Of a stretch of DNA of 64,000 nucleotides, positions 42,891-51,257 are shown piece by piece (the first letter of the stretch is position 1; every line of letters begins with the position of its first letter). The DNA comes from an uncultured Eubacterium sp. (lineage in GTDB: Bacteria; Bacillota; Clostridia; Lachnospirales; Lachnospiraceae), in the NCBI GenBank assembly GCA_910589665.1, contig CAJUTR010000002.1, positions 1-64,000 of the forward strand. The letters run 5' to 3'. Both the position numbers and the translations under genes were made by a program. The notes under the pieces are model-generated. The model was given only the letters and a program-made list of their open reading frames with translations. It did not search any database and was not told the origin of the DNA.

Positions 42891-45062
42891 GTGAGGATAA
42901 GTGTCATTATCGCCTATCACGGAGAAACAAAATATATCATGGACTGTCTTGCCAGTTTGGCGGAACAGAGTTATCGTGATTTTGAAGTGATCGTGGTGTG
43001 TGATGGATGTGAGGAACCGGACGTTAGCCCATTTCCAGAGCTTGCTATCCGATTTGTGAGACAGGAGGCGGCGGGCAGCGTCGCCATGATGCGGAATCTG
43101 GGACTGGAGAGAGCAGAAGGGGAATATTTGTATTTTTTGGATGCGGATGATTATATTGATACAGATATGTTCGAACAGATGATAAAAGCAGCTGTACCGG
43201 ACAGTGTCGTTTATGCCGCGATCCGGCATACATGGTACAGCAGAAAAGTACATTATGATAATGGGGAGGAACTGAACAGGCAGAATGGAACGGCGAAGAA
43301 AGACCGGTTCCGCGGTGACTGCCAAAACCCATATGAGTTTTTGGTGATGCGTGCGAACGGATTACAGAATGTGACGATCTTAGGAATGCTGATCGCCCGG
43401 TCGATCGTGGAGCAAAATAAGCTGCGTTTTGATGAGGAATTCCGGTATTTCTCGGATGCCCCGTTTTTGCTACAGGTACTTGCGGCGGCGAAGGCTGCGG
43501 TTTATTGTGAGGAAGGCTGCTATATCAAGCGTAAGCACAACGATCCGGTCAATCTTCCGGCCCTCGTTCAGATAAAAGATGAGGGGAATAAGATCCTTGA
43601 GGGAATACAGATGTATTCCAAATATAAGCATGTGGTTCCGAAGGATGAGAATGAGGTCTATTTGGATTATAAATTCGCCCGTTTTCTCGTGACGAGGATA
43701 TCGTTGTTTATCATGAAGGCAAAGCCGCAGAAGCGGAAGGAAATCGGGGCCTGTCTGAAAGAGGCGCTCGAGAAGATGGGAAGCGGCGTCAATGACAGGA
43801 TGGATCGCTATACCAGACAGCTCGTTCGGTATGGGAAGAGGGGCAGAGCAGATAAAATAGCGAAAAAGGCGAGGGGAAATGCCCGTAAGCAGAAAGTACA
43901 GACCGTATTGCAAAGTCGGTCAATGATGAAGCGTTATCTTTATCGGAAAGTTTTCTGTAAAATGAAAAGGATTCCCAATATGGTAGTTTTTGAAAGCTTT
44001 TTCGGGAAAAACTATTCGGATAGCCCCAAATATATCTATGAGTATCTGAATGAGACATCTCCCGGAACATACAAGTGTGTCTGGATCAACAGAGGAAAAA
44101 AACATGAACTGCCATATGGTGGGAAACAGGCCAGGCGTTTTAGTTTTCGGTATTTTTACTATATGGCGAGGAGCAGTTTTTTCGTATTTAACGGCAGACA
44201 GCCGCGCTATTTTGTGAAAAGAAAAGGCAGTGTGTTTTTGGAAACCTGGCATGGCACGCCGCTTAAAAAACTGGTGTTTGACATGGATGACGTGACATCG
44301 GCTACACCGCTTTACAAAGAGGAAGTTTACAAGCAGACACGGGCTTGGGATTATCTCGTGGCACCAAACCAGTTTTCGAAAGAAATTTTTGGGCACGCGT
44401 TTATGTACGATGGGAAAATGCTGGAGACGGGGTATCCTCGAAATGATATTTTGTACCGGAGCGATCGGGAGCGGCTGGTCGGGGAGATCAAAGGTGAACT
44501 GGATATTCCGCGGGATAAAAAGGTCATCCTCTATGCACCGACTTGGCGTGATGATGAGTACTATGGCCATGCAAAGTATAAGTTTTCCCTTATGCTGGAA
44601 CTTGACCGGATGCGGGATGAACTGGGGGAAGAGTATGTCGTAATCCTCCGGACGCATTATTTTATCGCGGATGCGCTGGATCTGTCAGAGTACGAGGGAT
44701 TTGCGTATAACGTAAGCAAGTATGACGATATTGCAAGGCTGTATCTCATATCTGATGTACTCATAACCGATTATTCATCTGTATTTTTCGATTTCGCAAA
44801 TCTCAGAAGGCCGATGTTGTTCTTTACGTACGATTTAGAAAAATACCGCGGCGTTTTGAGGGGATTTTACATGGATGTGGAAGAAGAGCTTCCAGGGCCG
44901 ATGCTGTTTGATACGGAACAAGTCATTGATGCGATTCATCATATCGAGGATATTCAGAAAGAATATGCACATAAATATAATAAGTTTTGTGATAAATACT
45001 GTGCGTGGGAGGATGGGCACGCGTCAGAAAAGGTCGTAAACGCAGTATTTCGCGGCGAATAA
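42891..45062 (+). CDS. GT2 glycosyltransferase fused to CDP-glycerol glycerophosphotransferase (1)
   Basis: A 723-residue two-domain enzyme for a teichoic-acid-like wall polymer. The N-terminal GT-A domain (about 1-240) has ISVIIAYHGETKYIMDCLAS and the DxD-type YLYFLDADDYID. The C-terminal domain (about 365-720) is the TagF/TagB glycerophosphotransferase type: FLETWHGTPLKKLVFDMDD, LYAPTWRDDEYYG, ILRTHYFI and LITDYSSVFFDFANLRRPM. Start GTG 42891 has GGGAGGAA upstream. No membrane segment is visible; such enzymes sit on the inner membrane face. First of four tandem relatives. The sugar and acceptor are unknown. Confidence 0.88.
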   Translation: MRISVIIAYHGETKYIMDCLASLAEQSYRDFEVIVVCDGCEEPDVSPFPELAIRFVRQEAAGSVAMMRNLGLERAEGEYLYFLDADDYIDTDMFEQMIKAAVPDSVVYAAIRHTWYSRKVHYDNGEELNRQNGTAKKDRFRGDCQNPYEFLVMRANGLQNVTILGMLIARSIVEQNKLRFDEEFRYFSDAPFLLQVLAAAKAAVYCEEGCYIKRKHNDPVNLPALVQIKDEGNKILEGIQMYSKYKHVVPKDENEVYLDYKFARFLVTRISLFIMKAKPQKRKEIGACLKEALEKMGSGVNDRMDRYTRQLVRYGKRGRADKIAKKARGNARKQKVQTVLQSRSMMKRYLYRKVFCKMKRIPNMVVFESFFGKNYSDSPKYIYEYLNETSPGTYKCVWINRGKKHELPYGGKQARRFSFRYFYYMARSSFFVFNGRQPRYFVKRKGSVFLETWHGTPLKKLVFDMDDVTSATPLYKEEVYKQTRAWDYLVAPNQFSKEIFGHAFMYDGKMLETGYPRNDILYRSDRERLVGEIKGELDIPRDKKVILYAPTWRDDEYYGHAKYKFSLMLELDRMRDELGEEYVVILRTHYFIADALDLSEYEGFAYNVSKYDDIARLYLISDVLITDYSSVFFDFANLRRPMLFFTYDLEKYRGVLRGFYMDVEEELPGPMLFDTEQVIDAIHHIEDIQKEYAHKYNKFCDKYCAWEDGHASEKVVNAVFRGE

Positions 45063-45103
45063 ATATCCATAAAGGGCGCGATCGTGCGCGCATGGAGGAA
45101 AGA

Positions 45104-47371
45104 ATGACGAAAGTAAGTGTGATCATCCCTTATTACAAGGGACCTTCCTACTTGGAGGAATGTGTCCAAAGTATCGAGAACCAAAACCTTTCCGATTTGG
45201 AAATCCTTTTAGTCGATGACAGGGGCGGTGATGATGTGCCGGAATCCGTTTTGGAGAAGGCGTTTCTCCGCCGTATCGTGTTGGAGGAAGAACCGGAAGC
45301 GGAAGGTTTTTGTGCCGGAGAGAGTTGGGAGGTGGTACCGCCGGGCGGTGGAAAAGATATGTCCCCGTTTGGCGCAGCGGCAGCAAGGAACGCGGGTGTA
45401 CGGTATGCTGGAGGGGAATACCTCTATTTTATAGACGCCGATGATTATTTGTGGGAGGATGCGCTTGCCAGGCTTGTTGAACTAGCAGATGAAAAAGGAG
45501 CGGATGTCGTGACGGGAAAGCGTTGCTTTTCCTGGTTTCGTCCGCTTAGCTTTACGAACGAGGGCGCGCAGGAGGATACGCAGTTGACGGGAATCGTCCC
45601 GCTCCGTGGCGAGGAGCTGGCATCGTTTCTGTCAACTCGTTTTACCGTACAGCATCTACTCGTGCGCAGGGCATATTACGATGGCCTGGGGCTGGCATTT
45701 GATGTGCATAACCGATATTACTCGGATGTTTTCGTGGCAGCTGGCATTTTTTTCGGGAAGGAAGCAGTTATGTGGGCGGACGGCAGCAGCCAGTATGTGT
45801 GCCGTCTTCACAATGACCCGATCCATCTGCCAGCGCTCAGCCAAGAAAAGACGAAACGAAGAGCAGGCGACTTTATCAGAAGTTATGAGGCCGCCATCCA
45901 TTTGTTGACGGAGGAAGCAGGAGCAGGCAGTACGGATGGGGACAATGTGGCGTATGCGCTGAACTGGCAGCTGAGCCGGTTTATTGCAGAGCATTTCCCA
46001 GATACCCTGAATGGGGAGGAGGCGCGACATTTTACGATGGCGCTGCGGCGCGTACCAGAGCGAGATTGGAGACGGATCAAAAAAGAGTTTGGGTTTCTAC
46101 AGACGATGGAAATGAACTGTTTCAAAAAAGGAAAGGAGCAGGCGGCGAAACTATTCGCGAAACTGGCGTTTGCCTGGAGAAAAAAACAGGGAATACTGGG
46201 GACGCCGATCCAGCACCGGCGGATCGTAGATGCGCTTTTTTTTCAAAAAATGAAACTACTTCCAAATACAGTTTTGTTTGAAAGCTTTTTGGGAAAGAGT
46301 TACTCAGACAGTCCCAAGTATATTTTTGAATACCTGAATAAAACGTATCCGGGCAGGTACAAATGTATTTGGGCCTATGCGGAAAAGAAACGGGACATCC
46401 CGTATCCGGCCAAGCAGGTAAAGCGTCTGGGACTCCGTTATTTCTACTATATGGCGAGATGCCGGTACGTTGTGTTCAACGGACGGCAGCCGACGTTTTA
46501 CAAAAAAAGAAAAGGCAGTATTTTTTTAGAGACATGGCATGGAACGCCTTTGAAAAAACTTGTGTTTGATATGGACGATGTAACTTCAGCCTCTCCGCTG
46601 TACAAGGAGGACGTCTATTACCAGACGCGCGCGTGGGATTATCTCGTGGCGCCAAATGAGTTTTCGGAGAAGATATTCCGCCGTGCCTTTTCCTATGAAG
46701 GAAATATACTGGGGACGGGGTATCCGAGAAATGATATTCTGTATCATCCTGACAAAGAGGATCTGGCGCTGGAAATCAAAAATGAGCTGGGTCTGCCGCT
46801 GGATAAAAAAGTTATCCTGTATGCGCCGACATGGCGGGATGATGAGTATTACGGTCCGGGCATGTATAAATTTTCCCTGAGGCTGGATCTTGGCCGTATG
46901 AGAGAGGAACTGGGAAGCGAGTACGTCGTAATCCTGCGGACACATTATTTTATTGCGGACGCCTTGGATCTGTCCGGTTTTGAGGGGTTCGCCTACAACG
47001 AGAGCAAGTATGATGATGTGGCAAGGCTTTATCTCATTTCCGACGTACTGATCACGGATTATTCCTCTGTCTTTTTTGATTTTGCCAATCTGCGGCGGCC
47101 GATGTTGTTTTTCACATATGATCTGGAGAAATACCGCAGTATCCTGAGAGGATTTTATATCGATGTGGAAAAGGAACTGCCGGGGCCGATGCTGTTCGAT
47201 ACGGAAGAGATTATTGACGCGATTCATAATTTACGAACGATTCAGAGAAACTATGAAGAAAGATACAAACAATTCTATGAGAAATATTGTGCATGGGAAG
47301 ACGGACATGCAGCCGAACGGGCCGTGAACGCTGTGTTCCGGTTCGGTCATACGGAAATGGAGAAGGATTAG
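45104..47371 (+). CDS. GT2 glycosyltransferase fused to CDP-glycerol glycerophosphotransferase (2)
   Basis: A 755-residue relative of the preceding gene. The GT2 domain opens MTKVSVIIPYYKGPSYLEEC and has YLYFIDADDYLWEDAL; a longer loop (about residues 60-90) separates the first strands. The C-terminal half is very close to copy 1 (SIFLETWHGTPLKKLVFDMD, LYAPTWRDDEYYGPG, DVLITDYSSVFFDFANLRR). ATG 45104 is preferred because GGAGG lies inside the short leader frame before it. A recent duplication of the phosphotransferase half with divergence of the sugar-transferring half is the simplest reading. Confidence 0.87.
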   Translation: MTKVSVIIPYYKGPSYLEECVQSIENQNLSDLEILLVDDRGGDDVPESVLEKAFLRRIVLEEEPEAEGFCAGESWEVVPPGGGKDMSPFGAAAARNAGVRYAGGEYLYFIDADDYLWEDALARLVELADEKGADVVTGKRCFSWFRPLSFTNEGAQEDTQLTGIVPLRGEELASFLSTRFTVQHLLVRRAYYDGLGLAFDVHNRYYSDVFVAAGIFFGKEAVMWADGSSQYVCRLHNDPIHLPALSQEKTKRRAGDFIRSYEAAIHLLTEEAGAGSTDGDNVAYALNWQLSRFIAEHFPDTLNGEEARHFTMALRRVPERDWRRIKKEFGFLQTMEMNCFKKGKEQAAKLFAKLAFAWRKKQGILGTPIQHRRIVDALFFQKMKLLPNTVLFESFLGKSYSDSPKYIFEYLNKTYPGRYKCIWAYAEKKRDIPYPAKQVKRLGLRYFYYMARCRYVVFNGRQPTFYKKRKGSIFLETWHGTPLKKLVFDMDDVTSASPLYKEDVYYQTRAWDYLVAPNEFSEKIFRRAFSYEGNILGTGYPRNDILYHPDKEDLALEIKNELGLPLDKKVILYAPTWRDDEYYGPGMYKFSLRLDLGRMREELGSEYVVILRTHYFIADALDLSGFEGFAYNESKYDDVARLYLISDVLITDYSSVFFDFANLRRPMLFFTYDLEKYRSILRGFYIDVEKELPGPMLFDTEEIIDAIHNLRTIQRNYEERYKQFYEKYCAWEDGHAAERAVNAVFRFGHTEMEKD

Positions 47372-49699
47372 ATGAAGGTAAGTGTTATCGTTCCTTATTT
47401 TAAAGGAGCATCTTATTTGGAGGAGTGTGTCGGGAGTATTGTGGATCAAAATCTTCGGGATTTGGAGATTTTGATCGTGGATGATAGGGATGGGCATGAT
47501 GTGCCAGAATCCGTGCTTGCCATCGAGCAGGTGAAGCATATCTTGCTGGAGGAAGAACTGGATGCGGAAGAATTTTTTGAGAAAAAGCGCCGATTTCTGG
47601 CAGATCGTGGTTTGGAAGCAGAACGCAAGCCAGAGAATGTGGACATGGCTCTGCCGCTTTCGGGAGAACGTGAACTCCTGCATCATCCGTTCGGCGTCGC
47701 CGCGGCGAGAAACGCCGGGGTGCGCCATGCAGCCGGCGAATATCTTTACTTTATCGATGCCGATGATTACTTGTGGGAGGATGCGCTTACAAAACTTGTG
47801 AAACTTGCCGACGAGAAGAAGGCAAAAGTGGCGACGGGAACTCGCTGCAGTTCGTGGTTCCGCCCGTGCTCTTTTTTGTTTGAGAAGTCGGCGGCAGATT
47901 ATGAGGTGCAGGGGAAGATCTCTCTTCAGGGAGAGGTGCTCACGGAGTTTCTAAAGAGCCGATTTACGATGCAGCATCTGCTGATCCGCAGAGACTATTA
48001 TGAAAGTCTTGGCGTGGCATTTGAGGAATTCCACACATTGTACACGGATGTTCCGGTCGCGGCGGCCTTATTTGCCGGGGCCGCAGGAGAGATCTGGGCG
48101 GATGGCAGCAGCTTATATGTATGGCGCCGGCACAATGACCCGATCCATCTGCCGGCGCTGTGCCAGCAGAAAAGAACATGCCGCGTTCGGGAATATATCG
48201 AAAGTTATGAGGCTGCCTGCGATGCGGTCGCCCATAGCAGACGATCGTCGGATGCAGAACAGGATTCCGGTTCGTTTCCCGCAACGGCGCCCATCTCGTT
48301 TGCCCTGGATCAATGGATGTGCCGCTTTGTACTCTCGCGCTTTCCAGGCGGTCTCGATGAAAAAATGGGACTCCGTTTTATGAGGCATATGCAGCGGATC
48401 GGAAAGCAGGAGCAAAAGCAGATCGCAAGCAATCGTTCCCCTGTACAGAAAATGGAGTTATCCTGGCTGTTCCGAGGGAATTACGCGATCGCGAAAAGGA
48501 TCGGCACGATTGGGAAGATCAGGAAAAAGATAAAAGGGATCATAGGAAAACCGATCAAGCGGTGGATGATCTTGGAAAAGCTGTTTTTTCGGAAACTTCC
48601 GATCCGGAAAGACTGGGTGTTTTTGGAGAGCTTTTTTGGAAAAAGTTATTCGGACAGCCCTAAATATCTGTATGAGAAATTGTATGATATGTATGGAGAC
48701 AAATACCGTTTTATCTGGTGCCTGGACAAACGCCCGCATGAAATGAAGGGGAATCCGACAGTCTGCCGACGCCAGTCGCTGCGGTATGTCTATTATATCA
48801 CGCGGGCCAAATATATCATATGCAATACGAGACAGCCGATCTGGTACCGGAAGCGGGAGGGGGCGGTATTCCTTGAGACCTGGCACGGTACGCCGCTGAA
48901 AAAACTAGCGTTTGATCTGGATGATATCCATGCTGCGAGCCAGGATCATAAGACGAAATTTTTTACCCAAAGCCGGGACTGGGATTATCTGATATCAGCT
49001 AACCGCTTTTCTACGGATGTGTTTGAGCGCGCGTTTTGTTACCCGAGGGAGAAGATCATCGAGACGGGTTATCCGAGAAATGATATTCTATATTCGGATC
49101 ATGCGGACGAAATCAGGGAAGATGTGCGTGCGGAGTTTGGCATTCCGGACGGACGTCGGGTGATCCTCTACGCGCCGACATATCGCGACGATCAGTTTTA
49201 CGGAAAAGGGGAATACAAATTCAGCCTCCAGATGGACTTACAACGGATGCGCACGGAATTTAGCCAGGAATATGTCATATTGCTGCGGACACATTACCAT
49301 ATCGCCGATGCAGTCGATCTGACGGGACTGGAGGATTTTGTGTATCAGGCAAGCAATTACAGCGACGTGTCAAAATTGTACCTGGCTTCAGACATTTGTA
49401 TCACGGACTATTCCTCGGTATTTTTTGATTTTGGGAATCTGAAACGTCCGATCCTGTTTTTTGTGTATGACTATGAAAATTACCGCAATGAACTGCGCGG
49501 TATGTACATTGATATGGAACGGGAACTGCCGGGGCCGATCGTCCGTACCAACGACGAACTGATCCATGCGCTGCACCATATCGATCAGATCTCCAAACAG
49601 TATGAGGATCGCTACGATACATTTTATGACAAGTTTTGCCATGTGGATGACGGCGGGGCGTCAGAACGGACGATCCGCGCTGTGTTCGGAAAGGAGTAA
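47372..49699 (+). CDS. GT2 glycosyltransferase fused to CDP-glycerol glycerophosphotransferase (3)
   Basis: A 775-residue third fusion, starting directly after the previous stop with GGAGAAGG upstream. The GT2 half (MKVSVIVPYFKGASYLEECV, YLYFIDADDYLWEDALTKL) is closest to copy 2. The phosphotransferase half is more divergent (FLETWHGTPLKKLAFDLDDI, LYAPTYRDDQFYGKGEYKFS, DICITDYSSVFFDFGNLKRP). Key residues are kept. The differences suggest another donor or acceptor from copies 1 and 2. Confidence 0.87.
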   Translation: MKVSVIVPYFKGASYLEECVGSIVDQNLRDLEILIVDDRDGHDVPESVLAIEQVKHILLEEELDAEEFFEKKRRFLADRGLEAERKPENVDMALPLSGERELLHHPFGVAAARNAGVRHAAGEYLYFIDADDYLWEDALTKLVKLADEKKAKVATGTRCSSWFRPCSFLFEKSAADYEVQGKISLQGEVLTEFLKSRFTMQHLLIRRDYYESLGVAFEEFHTLYTDVPVAAALFAGAAGEIWADGSSLYVWRRHNDPIHLPALCQQKRTCRVREYIESYEAACDAVAHSRRSSDAEQDSGSFPATAPISFALDQWMCRFVLSRFPGGLDEKMGLRFMRHMQRIGKQEQKQIASNRSPVQKMELSWLFRGNYAIAKRIGTIGKIRKKIKGIIGKPIKRWMILEKLFFRKLPIRKDWVFLESFFGKSYSDSPKYLYEKLYDMYGDKYRFIWCLDKRPHEMKGNPTVCRRQSLRYVYYITRAKYIICNTRQPIWYRKREGAVFLETWHGTPLKKLAFDLDDIHAASQDHKTKFFTQSRDWDYLISANRFSTDVFERAFCYPREKIIETGYPRNDILYSDHADEIREDVRAEFGIPDGRRVILYAPTYRDDQFYGKGEYKFSLQMDLQRMRTEFSQEYVILLRTHYHIADAVDLTGLEDFVYQASNYSDVSKLYLASDICITDYSSVFFDFGNLKRPILFFVYDYENYRNELRGMYIDMERELPGPIVRTNDELIHALHHIDQISKQYEDRYDTFYDKFCHVDDGGASERTIRAVFGKE

Positions 49700-49701
49700 G
49701 C

Positions 49702-50886
49702 ATGAGAGCATGTATGCGGTTTTTTGTGAAAAGTTTTGTGATCGGTTTATATCGCGCTATGTGTGTCGTGCTGCCCGTGAATAAGAAACGGATCGTGTTC
49801 GATTCCAGTCTCGGCAAGAGTTATTCGGGGAATCCGAGGCATATTTTTGAATATATCGTGGAAAATGGATACCAGGAAAAATGGGAGTGTACGTGGTTTT
49901 ACGCGAAAGCGCCGTATCCGATCCCCGGGGACGGATACCAGTTCCGCTATGGCAGGCTGCGCTATCTGTACTATATGGCGACGGCGAAAGTGTGGGTATT
50001 TGACTGCCGCCAGCCATCGTGGCTCATCAAGAGAAAGAACTGCCATTACATCCAGACCTGGCATGGGACGCCGCTGAAAAAGCTCGTGCTGGATATGGAT
50101 GATGTGTTCATGATGAATGAGACGGACATTAAAACCTATCAGAACGGGTTTGTAAAAAATGTGCAGATCTGGGACTATCTCATTTCGCAGAATCCTTTTT
50201 CTTCTGTTACGTTCCGCCGGGCGTTTGCCTATCACAGTGGTATGCTGGAGATCGGTTATCCGCGGAATGACATTTTGTTTTCAAAAAATAATGAGGAGGA
50301 CATTCGTCTGCTCAAGCGGCGTCTCGGACTGCCGCAGGATAAAAAGATCCTGCTCTATGCGCCGACGTTTCGCGATGACGAGTTTTCCGAAGACGCGAGC
50401 TATAAGTTCAGCCCGAAGCTGTCGTTTGACCGTCTGAAGGAGACGCTGCAGGGGGAGTATATCCTGATCGTCAAATACCACTATCTCATTATGGATTATG
50501 TGGACTGGTTTCCCTATAAGGATTTCATTTATCATTTTGACCAGAGTAACGATATCGCCGAGCTCTTTCTCGTATCAGACATGCTGATTACGGATTATTC
50601 TTCGGTTATGTTTGACTACAGCATATTGCGGCGGCCAATCCTATTTTACGCGTATGATCTGGAAAAATATAAAAACGACCTGCGCGGGTTCTATTTTGAT
50701 TATGAGGCGGAAGTGCCAGGGCCGATTTCAAAGGATACCGAGTCGCTGATCCGGGATATTGTGTCGTATGATGGCGAGCCTTATATGGATAGATATAATA
50801 AGTTTTGCGAAAAGTATAACGCGTGGGATGACGGGAAGGCTTCGGCGAAGGTGGTTCATTTGATCGAGGAGCTGATGAAAGGGTAG
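49702..50886 (+). CDS. CDP-glycerol glycerophosphotransferase, stand-alone
   Basis: A 394-residue enzyme with only the phosphotransferase domain: IVFDSSLGKSYSGNPRHIFE, YIQTWHGTPLKKLVLDMDD, LYAPTFRDDEFSEDASYKFS, DMLITDYSSVMFDYSILRRP. ATG 49702 is 2 nt after the previous stop, and AAAGGAG precedes it. It begins with an amphipathic or membrane-associating segment (FFVKSFVIGLYRAMCVVLPV), as in TagB-like primases. It may start or finish the polymer for which the three fusions add repeats; that division of labour is inferred. Confidence 0.87.
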   Translation: MRACMRFFVKSFVIGLYRAMCVVLPVNKKRIVFDSSLGKSYSGNPRHIFEYIVENGYQEKWECTWFYAKAPYPIPGDGYQFRYGRLRYLYYMATAKVWVFDCRQPSWLIKRKNCHYIQTWHGTPLKKLVLDMDDVFMMNETDIKTYQNGFVKNVQIWDYLISQNPFSSVTFRRAFAYHSGMLEIGYPRNDILFSKNNEEDIRLLKRRLGLPQDKKILLYAPTFRDDEFSEDASYKFSPKLSFDRLKETLQGEYILIVKYHYLIMDYVDWFPYKDFIYHFDQSNDIAELFLVSDMLITDYSSVMFDYSILRRPILFYAYDLEKYKNDLRGFYFDYEAEVPGPISKDTESLIRDIVSYDGEPYMDRYNKFCEKYNAWDDGKASAKVVHLIEELMKG

Positions 50887-50933
50887 GAGAAGAACATACG
50901 ACAAAAAATACCAAAATAATAAGCAATATATAC

Positions 50934-50962
50934 TTGATAAATTCAGAGAGATTCGGTATACT
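50934..50962 (+). promoter_or_regulatory. Strong promoter of the 6S-like RNA
   Basis: TTGATA (50934-50939), 17 nt, TATACT (50957-50962), with no coding sequence behind it, giving a start near 50968-50970. Confidence 0.7.
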
Positions 50963-50967
50963 AATGG

Positions 50968-51222
50968 TAAGCTTCCTGGAATGTTCGACACTCTTGAATT
51001 TTTGAACCTACAATACTTTAAACGGGATTCCTATATTTGTGATCGGATGTCAGGCCGTCCCTGCTGGGTTTTCCCCAGTACAATGTTCTACATTACAACG
51101 GAGGGCAGAAGACCACGTGCGGTTGCCCACCTAGCATGTGCTAGGAGTCAAAAATCAGGAACCGGCATTTTGGGGGTTTACAAAAGATTATATGGGGGCA
51201 GCGAAAGGTTCGCTGCCCTTTT
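50968..51222 (+). ncRNA. ssrS: Candidate 6S RNA with terminator
   Basis: A non-coding stretch with its own promoter and a perfect terminator (GGGCAGCGAA 51196-51205 with TTCGCTGCCC 51209-51218, then TTTT). Its ends can close: TTCCTG (50973-50978) with CAGGAA (51156-51161), and it holds an internal CTGGGTTTTCCCCAG hairpin, so a long rod with bulges is likely. The start GGAATGTTCGACA resembles the GAGATGTTCGCAAGC start of E. coli 6S RNA. 6S RNA binds the sigma-A holoenzyme. It is not SRP RNA, RNase P RNA or tmRNA, whose core motifs are absent. The call is by shape and partial resemblance. Confidence 0.5.
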
Positions 51223-51257
51223 CGTAATATATATTTTTTTGAAATGGAGAGACGCAG

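Noticed and set aside
43920..44657. 245-codon minus-strand frame inside the first polymer gene, with similar ones in the other copies
   Set aside because: They arise because the paralogues share sequence; no ribosome sites and no recognisable domains.
50968..51222. SRP RNA, RNase P RNA or tmRNA as identity of the small RNA
   Set aside because: Their conserved cores (such as the GGAAG tetraloop region of SRP RNA or GAGGAAAGTCC of RNase P) are absent.
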